In this document: positions 32,667 to 42,554 of the stretch, piece by piece
Numbering within the stretch: the first letter of the stretch is position 1
How the letters are laid out: each line of letters starts with the position of its first letter
DNA from: an uncultured Alphaproteobacteria bacterium
GTDB taxonomy: Bacteria; Pseudomonadota; Alphaproteobacteria; HIMB59; GCA-002718135
Length of the DNA stretch: 64,000 nt
Direction of reading: 5' to 3'
Assembly: GCA_902614375.1 (NCBI GenBank)
Contig: CACMKZ010000001.1
Coordinates: 62,001 to 126,000, forward strand
The notes under the pieces: generated by a model
What the model was told of the DNA's origin: nothing
Seen by the model: the letters and a program-made list of their open reading frames with translations, nothing else
The model's database searches: none
Program-made: the position numbers and the translations under genes

Positions 32667-34901
32667 ATGTTCAAGTATGGTTCATTTAGAAATTTTGTAA
32701 TTAAATTTTTTTTAGGAATAGTTTTATTTGTATTCGGCCTAATTTATCTCATTAGTCTTTATTCGTTTTCTCCAAATGATCCAGGATTTAATCAATTTAA
32801 TTACAATATAAATAACATTGAGATTAGCAATCTTTTGGGATTTTTTGGTGCACATCTATCAAGTTATTCGTTGGTTTTTATTGGCACACTGAGCTATTTA
32901 TTGGCATTTTTTATTACAACAGAAGGAGGTAAGTTATTTTTAGGAATAGCTAATCGATTTGTAGTTTTAAAATTTTTCTCAAATCTGACAGGAATAATAA
33001 TAATTAATGTTTCTCTAAGATCAGTTGATATAGAATATTTAAATGCAGGTCTAATTTCTCAATTCTTAGTGGATTTTTTTACAAGTATTAATTTAAGTCT
33101 TGCAGAAAATATTTTCATTTATTTTATAATAAATTTTTTACTTTTAATATTTGGTATAGTTTTAATATTGTTGTCTTTTAAAATAAATTTATCCTGGGTA
33201 AATAAAATTGCTTCTTTTTTAAAATTTTTTAAATACTTTAAAGTTTTGTTTTCAATATTTAAGTTGCTAAAATATGTAAATTTCAAAAATAAATCAAAAA
33301 AGAAAACATTAAGAAGTGAACCTACGATAAAGAAAAGAAACTATGTTAATTTAGTAAGAATAAGCAATACTAAATCAAAACCTAAAAAACAACTTGAGTT
33401 GGACAGTTTTAGCTTTAATCTTCCATCAAAAGAACTGCTTTCAAAATCAAATTTAAAAAATATTAAAAATAAGGAGTTAGATAGAACAAATAAGGATGCT
33501 GCTATAAAGTTGGAAAAAACACTTTCTGAATATGGTGTTGATGGAAAAATAATTGGTTATAGTAGTGGTCCAATTGTAACTTTATTTGAATTTGTGCCAA
33601 ATGCAGGTATCAAGTCTAGTAAAGTGATAGGTTTGTCTGATGATATTGCTAGAGCAATGTCGTCTATTTCAGCTAGAATTTCTACGCAACCAGGAAAAAC
33701 GAGTTTAGGAATAGAGATACCAAATATTCAAAGAGATAGTGTCTTATTTGGTGATTTAATTGAGGAAGAAGAATTTGAAATGCAAAGTGAGTCTATCACA
33801 TTAGCTCTTGGTAAAGATATATCAGGTAAAAGTATCTTTGCAAATTTAGAAAGAATGCCTCATTTATTAATTGCTGGAACAACTGGTTCCGGAAAATCAG
33901 TAGGTATTAATACTATGATATTAAGTATGCTTTACAAATTTAAACCCAATGAATGTAAGTTAATATTAATTGATCCTAAGATGTTAGAATTAAGTATTTA
34001 TGAAGATATTCCTCATCTATTAACTCCAGTTGTTACAGATCCAAAAAAAGCAGTATTTGCACTGAAGTGGGTAGTGAGAGAAATGGAGAATAGATATAGG
34101 TTAATGAGCTCTATGAATGTAAAAAATATAGACTCTTATAATAAAAAAGTTTTAAGAACCATTTCTTCAGGTAGAAAATTATTTAGAGAAGTTCAAACAG
34201 GCATAGATGATGATACTAGAATGCCTATTGTTGAGAAACAAGAAATTCCTCTAGAAAAAATGCCCTTCATTGTTGTTGTAATTGATGAAATGGCAGACTT
34301 AATGATGGTAGCTGGCAAAGAAGTTGAATCATTAGTTCAAAGATTAGCACAAATGGCAAGGGCTTCTGGTATTCATTTGATTACAGCAACTCAGAGACCA
34401 AGTGTCGACGTAATTACAGGCACAATCAAAGCAAACTTTCCAAGTCGAATTAGTTACAAAGTTTCTAGTAAGTTTGATAGTAGAACTATACTAAACGAAA
34501 TGGGCGCAGAACAATTATTAGGAAGTGGAGATATGTTGTTCCTTGAGAATGGCGGAATTATTAAAAGACTTCATGGTGGATATGTATCTGAAAATGAAGT
34601 TGAGAGAGTTGTTAATTTTATAAAAAATCAAGCTACCTTTGATTATAAAAAAGAAATCTCATTATCTGAAGAAGAACTTAGTTTTTCAAACAAAGATGAC
34701 CTCATATCGAATAATATTGATGATCTCTATAGTAAGGCTGTTGATATAGTAATTAAACAACAAAAAATTTCAACTAGTTATATTCAGAGGTATTTACAAA
34801 TTGGATATAATAGAGCCGCAAGAATAGTAGAGAAAATGGAAGAAGATGGAATAATAAGCGAAGCAAACAATGCAGGCAAAAGACATGTTCTTAAAAAATG
34901 A
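32667..34901 (+). CDS. ftsK: DNA translocase FtsK
   Basis: 744 residues. The N-terminus has four membrane helices (~10-180), a short linker, then the alpha/beta motor with Walker A AGTTGSGKSVGINTMI (~413-428), Walker B VVVIDEMADLMMV and ITATQRPSVDVITG. A C-terminal winged-helix gamma domain (ISTSYIQRYLQIGYNRAARI) reads KOPS orientation sequences. It pumps chromosome DNA at the septum and activates XerCD at dif. The linker is short compared with E. coli. Its 3' end overlaps lolA by 17 bases. Confidence 0.97.
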   Translation: MFKYGSFRNFVIKFFLGIVLFVFGLIYLISLYSFSPNDPGFNQFNYNINNIEISNLLGFFGAHLSSYSLVFIGTLSYLLAFFITTEGGKLFLGIANRFVVLKFFSNLTGIIIINVSLRSVDIEYLNAGLISQFLVDFFTSINLSLAENIFIYFIINFLLLIFGIVLILLSFKINLSWVNKIASFLKFFKYFKVLFSIFKLLKYVNFKNKSKKKTLRSEPTIKKRNYVNLVRISNTKSKPKKQLELDSFSFNLPSKELLSKSNLKNIKNKELDRTNKDAAIKLEKTLSEYGVDGKIIGYSSGPIVTLFEFVPNAGIKSSKVIGLSDDIARAMSSISARISTQPGKTSLGIEIPNIQRDSVLFGDLIEEEEFEMQSESITLALGKDISGKSIFANLERMPHLLIAGTTGSGKSVGINTMILSMLYKFKPNECKLILIDPKMLELSIYEDIPHLLTPVVTDPKKAVFALKWVVREMENRYRLMSSMNVKNIDSYNKKVLRTISSGRKLFREVQTGIDDDTRMPIVEKQEIPLEKMPFIVVVIDEMADLMMVAGKEVESLVQRLAQMARASGIHLITATQRPSVDVITGTIKANFPSRISYKVSSKFDSRTILNEMGAEQLLGSGDMLFLENGGIIKRLHGGYVSENEVERVVNFIKNQATFDYKKEISLSEEELSFSNKDDLISNNIDDLYSKAVDIVIKQQKISTSYIQRYLQIGYNRAARIVEKMEEDGIISEANNAGKRHVLKK

Positions 34902-35481
34902 AAATTATTTATTTAGTTTTTTTATAATTGTATTTTTATTATTCCCTCATAATGTTTTTTCTAATGAAAAAGACATGACTAAGGTCTTTGATTATTTAAA
35001 CTCATTAAAGAATTTTTCTGCTTCTTTTTTACAAAACGATGGAGCTAGTTTAAGTGAAGGCAAGGTATACATTGGGAAAAACAGAGTAAGAGCCGAATAT
35101 TCTTCTCCAACAAATATTTTAATAATTTTGGATAAAAACAAGGCTATGTATTATAATTATGAACTAGAAGAAGATGAGTTTTTTAATCCAAAAAATACAA
35201 ATGCTTGGTTCTTTTATGATATATTTATGAACCCTCTTTTTTTTGAGGATGGTTTTATAAAAATAAAAAAAAATGAACTAATAATTGTTAAAAGAGGTAT
35301 TAACAATGAAGAACAAAGTTATGATATTAAGCTTTACTTTGAAAATGATCCTTTGGTTATTAGAAATATAGAAGTTATAATTAATGATGACAGACTCAAA
35401 TTATCAATTTTTAATCACAGTTATAATGAGGAATATGACAAAGATTTCTTTAAACTTATTAATCCTAAACTTTTAAATTAA
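34885..35481 (+). CDS. lolA: Outer-membrane lipoprotein carrier LolA
   Basis: About 198 residues from the ATG at 34885 (MFLKNENYLFSFF), which gives a normal Sec signal peptide cut near NVFS; an ATG 15 bases upstream would add an unneeded leader. The mature part, VFDYLNSLKNFSASFLQND, GKVYIGKNRVRAEY and NAWFFYDIFMNPL, fits the LolA half-barrel that ferries lipoproteins through the periplasm. Overlaps ftsK; the ftsK-lolA pairing is typical of alphaproteobacteria. Convergent with the next gene (4-base overlap). Confidence 0.88.
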   Translation: MFLKNENYLFSFFIIVFLLFPHNVFSNEKDMTKVFDYLNSLKNFSASFLQNDGASLSEGKVYIGKNRVRAEYSSPTNILIILDKNKAMYYNYELEEDEFFNPKNTNAWFFYDIFMNPLFFEDGFIKIKKNELIIVKRGINNEEQSYDIKLYFENDPLVIRNIEVIINDDRLKLSIFNHSYNEEYDKDFFKLINPKLLN

Positions 35482-36080
35482 ATTGTAATTAACAGCTTTT
35501 CATTTTTTGTTTTTATTTTTATATTTGTTTTTATCTTATTCATTTTTTTTCGAATTCTAGTGAGATGACTTTCTAAAGAGTTAGTTTCAATATTTGATTT
35601 AATCTTTAGGATATTTTCTTTTATAAAATCTTTAGTCGTTTCTCTTTCTTTTATTAAATAGCTTAAAATCTCTAACTCTGCTTTTGTTAAATAACAAAAA
35701 TAATTATTATTTAAGTTTATTAGTTTTTCATTATCAATGGAAATGTCATGAAATTGGATTGTTAGGTTTTGTATAAAGTTTACAATAGTATTTTTAAAAT
35801 AATTTATAGAAATTGGGCTGCTTATAACTTTTATATTTTGATTTGTGTTTAAATAATCATTTTTTAATTTAGAAATTATTAAAAAATTATTGTCTAGTTT
35901 TTTAAAATTAATCAATTTAGCTTCTTCAATATTATTTATAAAAATAATTTTTGCTTGAGATTTATGTGCATCGTAATCAATGCTTTTTAAGTTCATGAAG
36001 ATTAATTCAAATTCCTTAAAAAACGTTTTAAGGAATTTATTTAAATTTTCGTTTGAATATATTTTTAATGTACTTTTCAT
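35478..36080 (-). CDS. Atypical OmpR-like response regulator (degenerate receiver)
   Basis: 200 residues. The N-terminal ~110 residues have receiver-like length and strand pattern, but the strand that normally carries the phosphorylated Asp reads AKIIFINNIEEAKL (Asn where Asp is expected) and the usual Lys-Pro is replaced (KVISSPIS). The C-terminal ~75 residues look like an OmpR/PhoB winged helix: YLTKAELEILSYLIKE, then ESHLTRIRKKM. It is therefore likely a DNA-binding regulator not controlled by phosphorylation. Starts directly at the yggS stop (36080), so co-transcribed with yggS. Confidence 0.6.
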   Translation of the reverse strand: MKSTLKIYSNENLNKFLKTFFKEFELIFMNLKSIDYDAHKSQAKIIFINNIEEAKLINFKKLDNNFLIISKLKNDYLNTNQNIKVISSPISINYFKNTIVNFIQNLTIQFHDISIDNEKLINLNNNYFCYLTKAELEILSYLIKERETTKDFIKENILKIKSNIETNSLESHLTRIRKKMNKIKTNIKIKTKNEKLLITI

Positions 36081-36715
36081 TATCTTTTTCCAAAAAGAAT
36101 AGTACCAAGTCTTATATATGTGGGGTTAAATTCTAATGCTTTTTGATAATCATTGCTCATGCCAATACTTAGTTCGTCTATATTATTTTCATTTGCTAGT
36201 ATATTTAACTTAGCAAAATGACTGATTGGATCTTCTTCAATTGGTGGTATACACATCAAGCCATGAATCTTTAACTTCATTTCACTTATTAAAAAAATTA
36301 TAAAGTCTTTTGTGTCTTCTGGAAAAATTCCACTCTTTGTCTTTTCTCTACCAGTGTTGATTTGTAGAAAAATTTTTTTGTTAACAAGTAAATCTTTATA
36401 TTTTGAAAATTCCCTAGCTATTTTTTCTCTATCTAGTGTGTGAAAAACATCAAATAGCGTTATTGCAGATTTTACCTTATTAGACTGTAAAGGGCCTGTG
36501 AGATGTAGTTCTATTTTAGGGTTCTTCATTTTAAGTTGTTGAAATTTTTCTTGTGCTTCTTGAACTCTATTTTCACCAAAAATGCATACACCGTGGCTTA
36601 TCGCTTCTAATATACTCTCAAGGGGGTGGTTTTTTGAAATAGCAACAATTTTAGCAGAATTACTTGTTTTTTTAAGAAAATCGTTGATTTCTTTGTATTT
36701 TTTAATATTAAACAT
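36080..36715 (-). CDS. yggS: YggS/PLPBP pyridoxal-phosphate homeostasis protein
   Basis: 211 residues. Family marks are KIVAISKNHPLESI with the PLP-binding Lys, GVCIFGENRVQEAQEKFQQL, LHLTGPLQSNKVKSA and SIGMSNDYQKAL, ending LGTILFGKR. It is a single-domain TIM-barrel PLP carrier that balances vitamin B6 and amino-acid pools. Upstream is the porin regulatory region; downstream, sharing one base, is the atypical regulator. Confidence 0.95.
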   Translation of the reverse strand: MFNIKKYKEINDFLKKTSNSAKIVAISKNHPLESILEAISHGVCIFGENRVQEAQEKFQQLKMKNPKIELHLTGPLQSNKVKSAITLFDVFHTLDREKIAREFSKYKDLLVNKKIFLQINTGREKTKSGIFPEDTKDFIIFLISEMKLKIHGLMCIPPIEEDPISHFAKLNILANENNIDELSIGMSNDYQKALEFNPTYIRLGTILFGKR

Positions 36716-36723
36716 AGTTCGTT

Positions 36724-36743
36724 ATGTTGTAAAAAAACAACAT
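36724..36743. other. 7-bp inverted repeat between yggS and porin
   Basis: ATGTTGT and ACAACAT flank a loop of six A, just upstream of yggS on the divergent side. Perfect pairing, but no G-C-rich stem, so a role as operator or leader hairpin is only a guess. Confidence 0.4.
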
Positions 36744-36815
36744 TGTTTCAGAAAACATAATAAATCATTAAGCTTTTTTTGTAATTTATTCAATTTTTAA
36801 ATAATACACTTCCTT

Positions 36816-36855
36816 AATACAAGTAGGTTGCTTGTATTTAATGAATATTCATTAA
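36816..36855 (+). promoter_or_regulatory. Porin leader: hairpin plus 18-bp palindrome
   Basis: Two inverted repeats lie back to back before the porin. AATACAAG (36816) pairs with CTTGTATT (36831-36838). Then comes a perfect palindrome TTAATGAATATTCATTAA (36838-36855), which ends 5 bases before the ribosome binding site AAGGAG at 36861-36866 (start codon 36872). They could be a regulator binding site or 5'-leader RNA structures controlling stability or translation of an abundant mRNA. Confidence 0.6.
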
Positions 36856-36871
36856 CTCAAAAGGAGTAATT

Positions 36872-37918
36872 ATGAAAAAAGAACTATTAATGGGAACTGC
36901 TCTTGTTTCTACGCTTGGTGCTGCTTCAGTTGCTGAAGCTGTAACAGCTACAATGAGTGGTAACCACCAAACTGGTATTGAGTTTGATTCACCAACAGGT
37001 GGAACTGACACAAATGCTCAGATCAATGACAACAACTTTACTGTGTCACTTTCTGAAACTACTGATGGTGGTATGACTATTTCATCTAGTTTTAAAGTAA
37101 TGGATGAAAACACTAAAGAAGATTATGATGCTGGATTTACTTTAGCATTTACTGATGGCTCTAAGCTTGATGTAATTGCTGCTGGTAACGCTGCTGGTTC
37201 ACACGCTGTATCTATTCCAGGTTCAGCAGGTGCTGAAGGTGTAACTACTACTTCATCAAACGTAGCTCCAACTGGTCTAGACTTTATGACTGGTTCAACT
37301 GCGTTAGGTGTTGAGTATCACACTGCTGCAGATTTCTTAGCTGATGGTCTAAAACTATCTATCTCAGCTTCAACTGATAATGGTGCTGTAAACACAGCTA
37401 CTTACAGAACAGACAGTCATTATGCGATTGGTGCAACTTATGTAACTGATCTAGGTGATACTGCTGTAACTGTTGGTGCTGGTTATTCAACAACTGATGG
37501 TTCAAGAGATGGAACAGGTATCGATAATGATCCAGCTGGTATACACGTAGGTGTAAGTGCAGTAACTGGTGACTTAACTGTTGCTCTTGGAATAGCTGAT
37601 GGTGAATCAACTGCAGGTGATAAAGTTGGTGCAGAATACACTGCTGATGTTGTAAAAGCTGGTGTAAAGTATGTAACTGGTGATCTAACATTTAATGTTG
37701 GAATTGCTTCAGGTGCAGCAACTGATAACACTATGGGATCTACTTCAACTGGTGGAAGTGAAGATTCAAAAGATGTTGCTTCAGCAAGTATTTCTTATGC
37801 TGTTGCTTCAGGTGTTACTGCAATCCTTGGTTATACAGATGTTGACTCAAGTGATGAAGGTGTGAATGATACTACTGATGGATCTGCATGGTACATCGGT
37901 GCTAACATGGCATTTTAA
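36872..37918 (+). CDS. Outer-membrane porin
   Basis: 348 residues. Signal peptide MKKELLMGTALVSTLGAASVAEA is followed by beta-strands alternating polar/nonpolar residues, rich in G, T, D and S (for example AAGVKYVTG-type turns), ending in a hydrophobic strand AWYIGANMAF with terminal Phe as OMP assembly requires. It is a Gram-negative porin of the alphaproteobacterial type, likely trimeric and probably acidic. A strong AAGGAG ribosome binding site, higher GC than its neighbours, an elaborate leader and a perfect terminator all point to very high expression. Confidence 0.88.
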   Translation: MKKELLMGTALVSTLGAASVAEAVTATMSGNHQTGIEFDSPTGGTDTNAQINDNNFTVSLSETTDGGMTISSSFKVMDENTKEDYDAGFTLAFTDGSKLDVIAAGNAAGSHAVSIPGSAGAEGVTTTSSNVAPTGLDFMTGSTALGVEYHTAADFLADGLKLSISASTDNGAVNTATYRTDSHYAIGATYVTDLGDTAVTVGAGYSTTDGSRDGTGIDNDPAGIHVGVSAVTGDLTVALGIADGESTAGDKVGAEYTADVVKAGVKYVTGDLTFNVGIASGAATDNTMGSTSTGGSEDSKDVASASISYAVASGVTAILGYTDVDSSDEGVNDTTDGSAWYIGANMAF

Positions 37919-37940
37919 TTAAAGATTTAATATCTTTGAA

Positions 37941-37970
37941 AACGGCACTTTAATTAGTGCCGTTTTTTTT
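37941..37970 (+). terminator. Rho-independent terminator of the porin gene
   Basis: A perfect 9-bp stem, AACGGCACT with AGTGCCGTT, closes a TTAATT loop and is followed by a run of T, 22 bases after the porin stop. It is the clearest intrinsic terminator in the window. Confidence 0.93.
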
Positions 37971-38011
37971 TATGTTTTACATTTTGGCTTCTATACAATA
38001 ATTAACGTCTT

Positions 38012-38617
38012 ATGTTTTTGCTAAAGCTTTTGGTTACTTTTCTTTTAATTTTTATTTATTCATGCAATAGTAATAAAAGTGAGGAAGAGATGGAAGAGTT
38101 GTGGTCTAAATCTCAAACCAGGCAATCAATTCTTGACAGATCTGGAACTAAATTTAATTCAGCAATGGATATGGAGTTAGCAATGAGAGATGCGGAGACT
38201 AGACTTCAAAGTGGTGGTGGTTTGTTGGGTAAAGGTGGTTTATCTTTTGAGGGTATATTAGGAAGTCAAAAAACAAAAGATGTTGTAAGCAGCCCTACAA
38301 GCATGTCAGTAAATGTTTTTTTATGGAGAGGCGCCCTTGAAACAATAAGTTTTATGCCTTTAAGCTCTGCTGATCAAATTGGTGGGACAATTATTACAGA
38401 CTGGTATACGACTGAAGCAAATCAAAATGAAAGGTGTAAAATTAATATTTTTATAACGGGAAAAAAACTAAACACAGAGAATTTAAAGGTTACATCTTTT
38501 TGTCAAGAATTAAAAAATGAAATATGGGTGAACAAAAAAATAGAAATAGAAAACAATATAAAGATTGAAAATGCTATTCTAAATAAAGCTAAAAAATTAA
38601 GACTTCAATCAAGTTAA
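38012..38617 (+). CDS. DUF3576-family lipoprotein
   Basis: 201 residues. The N-terminus MFLLKLLVTFLLIFIYSC is a lipoprotein signal with the lipobox cysteine at ~18. The mature domain (VNVFLWRGALETISFMPLSSADQIGG, cut to the key FLWRGALETI and MPLSSADQ segments; then GTIITDWY) is DUF3576, an alphaproteobacterial envelope protein of unknown role always found upstream of leuS. It sits 3 bases before leuS here. Confidence 0.85.
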   Translation: MFLLKLLVTFLLIFIYSCNSNKSEEEMEELWSKSQTRQSILDRSGTKFNSAMDMELAMRDAETRLQSGGGLLGKGGLSFEGILGSQKTKDVVSSPTSMSVNVFLWRGALETISFMPLSSADQIGGTIITDWYTTEANQNERCKINIFITGKKLNTENLKVTSFCQELKNEIWVNKKIEIENNIKIENAILNKAKKLRLQSS

Positions 38618-38620
38618 AAA

Positions 38621-41134
38621 GTGTCATCGCGATACAATCATAAAATAGTCGAAAAAAAGTGGCAAGAAGCCTGGTCAAAAAATAAAATATTTAAAACTAG
38701 AAAAGATAAAAGCAAAAAAAAATATTATGTTTTAGAGATGTTTCCATATCCATCAGGTAAAATACATATGGGGCATGTAAGAAATTATACTTTAGGTGAT
38801 GTGGTGGCAAGATATAAAATAATGAAAGGTTTTAACGTATTACATCCAATGGGATGGGATGCTTTTGGACTTCCTGCTGAAAACGCCGCGTTAACAGAAA
38901 AAAAACATCCAGAAAGCTGGACATATCAAAATATTAAAACAATGAAAAACCAGTTGTTGCAAATGGGGTTGTCTTTAGATTGGGATAGAGAAATTGCTAC
39001 ATGTCACCCAGAGTATTACAAACATGAGCAAAAGTTTTTTATTGATATGTTTAAGGCTGGTCTGGCTTATAAAAAAGAGGCTGAGGTAAACTGGGACCCA
39101 GTTGACAAAACTGTTCTAGCTAATGAGCAGGTAATAGATGGAAGAGGTTGGAGATCTGGAGCACTTGTTGAAAAAAAGAAGCTTTCACAATGGTTTTTAA
39201 AAATAAGCAAATACTCAGATGAGCTTTTAAGTGGCCTTGATGAATTAAATAATTGGCCTAACAAGGTAAAAATTATGCAATCAAATTGGATTGGTAAGTC
39301 AACAGGAGCAGAAATAGACTTTAAAATTTTTAATGAAAATAAAAAAATTACTATATTTACAACAAGGCCTGATACTATTTTTGGAGCTACTTTTATAGCC
39401 ATATCTATGGAACATGAATTAGCAATAAATATTTCAAATAAAAATAATGATTTAAAAAAATTTATTAAAGATTGTAAAAACTTAAATTATGAAAAGGAAA
39501 AGCGAGGTTTTAATACTGGTTTATCAGTTGAGCATCCGTTTATAAGTGGAAAAAGATTACCAATCTTTATAGCGAATTTTGTTTTAAAAGAATACGGGTT
39601 AGGAGCAATTTTTGGTTGCCCAGCTCATGATCAACGAGATTTAGATTTTGCGATAGAATATAATCTTGAGGTAATTCCTGTTGTAAAGCCTAGTAATTTC
39701 GATGGGGCTTCTTTTAAAATTAATGACGAGGCGTTTACTAATGATGGAATAATTATAAATTCTGATTTTTTGAATGGTTTAGGTGTAGAAGAAGCTAAAG
39801 ATAAAATTATAGATGAAATTGAAAAGAAAAAAATTGGAAGAAAAAAAATAAACTTTAAGCTTAGGGATTGGGGTATTTCTAGACAAAGGTTTTGGGGTTG
39901 TCCAATACCTATTATTTATAGAGAGGATGGAGAGGTATTACCAGTCGAAGAAGCAGAGCTTCCTGTCAAACTTCCTGATATTGAGAAATTTAATGAGTCA
40001 TCAACTGCCTTAAATAACATTTCTGGTTGGAAAGAAACAATTTGTCCTAAAACAGGCATGAAAGCTCAAAGAGAAACAGATACGTTTGATACATTTTTTG
40101 AGTCTTCTTGGTATTACTTTAGGTATTGTAATGCAAGATTAGATAAGCCTTTTGAAGAAGGGGATATAGATTATTGGTTGCCAGTAGACCAATATATTGG
40201 AGGTATCGAACATGCTATACTACACCTATTGTATTCAAGGTTTTTTACTAAAGTTTTGAGAGACCTTGGGTATTTTAGTTTAAATGAACCTTTTGAAGGA
40301 TTGTTTACCCAGGGTATGGTTACACACAGGACATATAAGAACTCTAATCAAGAATGGGTGGAACCAAAAGAAGTTGAAGAGGTTGACGATATCTTAGTAG
40401 ATAGTAATAAGTTGAAAGTTGAGGTTGGAAAGATTGAGAAAATGAGTAAGTCTAAAAAAAATGTTGTGGACCCAAATGATATAATTAATTCTTATGGAGC
40501 AGATACCGCCCGTTGGTTTATGTTATCTGATAGCCCCCCTGAAAGAGACTTACAATGGACAAACACTGGGATAGCCGCATCTTTTAAATTTATAAATAGA
40601 TTATATGAGTTTGTTGAAAAATTTAAAAATTATGTTTCGGATAACGCTAATGATTCCGATGTAATAGAAGACCTTAAGAGCAGAGTTAATCAGGTTTCAG
40701 AAAACATAGAAGCATTTCAATTCAATAAATCAATTGCTAAAATATATGAGTTTGTAAATATTTTGAATGATTCAGTTTCAAAAAAAACAATTTCTAAAAA
40801 CAATTTTGAGTGGTCATTAAAGAAATTGTCAATAATTTTACAACCTTTTGTACCACATATTAGTGAAGAAATTTGGTCAAGTCTTGGAAACGAAACACTA
40901 TGTATTAGTGAAGTTTGGCCTGAAGAGGAAACACAAAAAAAAATAAAGTTAAATATTGCTATTCAAATTAATGGTAAAACCAGACAAATTATTAAAATAG
41001 ATGAGGAGTTAACAAAGGAAAGTATCCTAGACATAATAAAAAACAATGAAAAAATTAAGAAAAATTTGAGTGGGAAAAAAATTATTAGAGAAATATATGT
41101 ACCTGGTAAAATAGTAAATTTAGTTGTTGGATGA
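38621..41134 (+). CDS. leuS: Leucyl-tRNA synthetase
   Basis: 837 residues, GTG start. Class I motifs are [19 protein letters not shown] (HIGH type, ~40-58) and [16 protein letters not shown] (KMSKS). The CP1 editing domain shows [12 protein letters not shown]. Attaches leucine to tRNA-Leu with proofreading. First of the chromosomally conserved leuS-lptE-holA run: lptE overlaps its stop by 4 bases, holA overlaps lptE. Confidence 0.97.
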   Translation: MSSRYNHKIVEKKWQEAWSKNKIFKTRKDKSKKKYYVLEMFPYPSGKIHMGHVRNYTLGDVVARYKIMKGFNVLHPMGWDAFGLPAENAALTEKKHPESWTYQNIKTMKNQLLQMGLSLDWDREIATCHPEYYKHEQKFFIDMFKAGLAYKKEAEVNWDPVDKTVLANEQVIDGRGWRSGALVEKKKLSQWFLKISKYSDELLSGLDELNNWPNKVKIMQSNWIGKSTGAEIDFKIFNENKKITIFTTRPDTIFGATFIAISMEHELAINISNKNNDLKKFIKDCKNLNYEKEKRGFNTGLSVEHPFISGKRLPIFIANFVLKEYGLGAIFGCPAHDQRDLDFAIEYNLEVIPVVKPSNFDGASFKINDEAFTNDGIIINSDFLNGLGVEEAKDKIIDEIEKKKIGRKKINFKLRDWGISRQRFWGCPIPIIYREDGEVLPVEEAELPVKLPDIEKFNESSTALNNISGWKETICPKTGMKAQRETDTFDTFFESSWYYFRYCNARLDKPFEEGDIDYWLPVDQYIGGIEHAILHLLYSRFFTKVLRDLGYFSLNEPFEGLFTQGMVTHRTYKNSNQEWVEPKEVEEVDDILVDSNKLKVEVGKIEKMSKSKKNVVDPNDIINSYGADTARWFMLSDSPPERDLQWTNTGIAASFKFINRLYEFVEKFKNYVSDNANDSDVIEDLKSRVNQVSENIEAFQFNKSIAKIYEFVNILNDSVSKKTISKNNFEWSLKKLSIILQPFVPHISEEIWSSLGNETLCISEVWPEEETQKKIKLNIAIQINGKTRQIIKIDEELTKESILDIIKNNEKIKKNLSGKKIIREIYVPGKIVNLVVG

Positions 41135-41619
41135 AAAAATTAATTTACTTATTGTTGAGTATTTTTATTACATCTTGTAGTGAGATTGAATTTGTATACA
41201 AGGATAATAAAAATCTTATAAACCCGCTTTTTGAAAAAACTGAAGTAAATGCTTCAGGTCTTGATGTAGCTTACATTAGTTCTTATATTCCTATGGTTTT
41301 TGGTGAGAATAGAGATAATGATTTCATCCTGTCAATTAATATTGAAGAAAAGAAAACCAAAAGATCTGTCGAGACAAACCAAGCCACATCAAACCTAAGG
41401 TATGAGCTTAGGTTTTATTATAGTTTAAAATCAAACATTAAAAATTGTGTAACATACGAGAAAGAAATTTTGTCCTATTTTTCAATTATTCCTAAATCAG
41501 AAGGCTATAATTATGGGGCTGACAGCTCTTTAGAAAAAAAATATGAACTGGCAATAAATGATAATTTAAATCAGTTTGTATCTTTTTTATCGAACGTAAA
41601 TGTCAATATTTGTAAATGA
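41131..41619 (+). CDS. lptE: LPS-assembly lipoprotein LptE-like
   Basis: 162 residues. [16 protein letters not shown] is a lipoprotein signal with the lipobox cysteine at 16. The mature part ([21 protein letters not shown]-type loop, then [10 protein letters not shown]) resembles LptE, which plugs the LptD barrel in LPS export. Sequence is weakly conserved, so the location between leuS and holA, where lptE sits in alphaproteobacteria, carries much of the call. Confidence 0.8.
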   Translation: MKKLIYLLLSIFITSCSEIEFVYKDNKNLINPLFEKTEVNASGLDVAYISSYIPMVFGENRDNDFILSINIEEKKTKRSVETNQATSNLRYELRFYYSLKSNIKNCVTYEKEILSYFSIIPKSEGYNYGADSSLEKKYELAINDNLNQFVSFLSNVNVNICK

Positions 41620-42554
41620 GAGTTGATCCACTTAATATAGTTCTAGATCAAGATATTAAGAGCCTAAAGAGATTTTATTTTATAAGCGGTAATGAGAAAA
41701 CACTTATTGAGAAAATTATAACAAAAATTATTGAAAGACATAAAGATAATGAAAATACTTCAATTACCAATATTGATTCTATTAAGGATTATGTTGAGGA
41801 GGTAGGATTATTTGAAAATAAAAGAATTATACTAGTAAAGAATTGTAAAGAAATAAAAGAACAAACTTTAAATCAGCTGGGCAATACAAATGATGTATTT
41901 ATTTTTGCTCAAGAAAATTCACAGAAAATTAAAAAAATAAAAAACATGTTTTTAAAAGATAAAGATTCTTATTTAATAGATTGTTATGAGTTAGACAAGA
42001 ATTCAAAAGTGAGAGTTGTAAATGAGTTTATTAAATTATCAGGTAAAAACCTAGATGAAGACCTATACTGGTTTTTAATTGAAAAACTAAACAACAAGTA
42101 CGCATTTCTAGAAAATAACCTAAGTGTTATATTGGGTTTAGATGAGAAAGATATTAATCTTTATAATGTTAAGAGGTTATTAACTCCAAATATCTCTGGA
42201 AAAGAAAAAGTTTTTTTTAGCTTATTTAAAAAGAACAGAGAAATAATTGAAATCTATAGAGAAAAAATAACATCAACATCTGATGTAAATGAATTTTATT
42301 ATTATTTAAAATCCTTTTGTCAGTTAATTATAGACAGTAAAAATGAACAAGAATACAACAAAAGAATACCTGTGTATTTGTTCAGAGAAAAAAGTTTTTT
42401 AATTGATATTTATAGGAAATATAATTCAAAAAAGAAAAAAGCTCTCTTAACACTACTGTCTGCTACTGAAACAATGTTAAGAAAAGAAAGTGATTTATCT
42501 TTAATCTCAGGTCTTCGTTTTGTTTTAAATATAAAGAAAATTACTATTTCTTAA
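41616..42554 (+). CDS. holA: DNA polymerase III delta subunit
   Basis: 312 residues. N-terminal FYFISGNEKTLIEKIITKII and DVFIFAQENSQKIKK, followed by a helical region with NNLSVILGL, fit HolA, the clamp-loader delta subunit that opens the beta clamp. ATGA overlap with lptE upstream; convergent with parB, overlapping its stop by 11 bases. Confidence 0.88.
   Translation: MRVDPLNIVLDQDIKSLKRFYFISGNEKTLIEKIITKIIERHKDNENTSITNIDSIKDYVEEVGLFENKRIILVKNCKEIKEQTLNQLGNTNDVFIFAQENSQKIKKIKNMFLKDKDSYLIDCYELDKNSKVRVVNEFIKLSGKNLDEDLYWFLIEKLNNKYAFLENNLSVILGLDEKDINLYNVKRLLTPNISGKEKVFFSLFKKNREIIEIYREKITSTSDVNEFYYYLKSFCQLIIDSKNEQEYNKRIPVYLFREKSFLIDIYRKYNSKKKKALLTLLSATETMLRKESDLSLISGLRFVLNIKKITIS

Noticed and set aside
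37398-37731. Long open frames antisense to the porin gene
   Set aside because: Low-complexity products (L/H/Q-rich or S/P/T-rich) mirror the repetitive codon use of the porin; shadows only.
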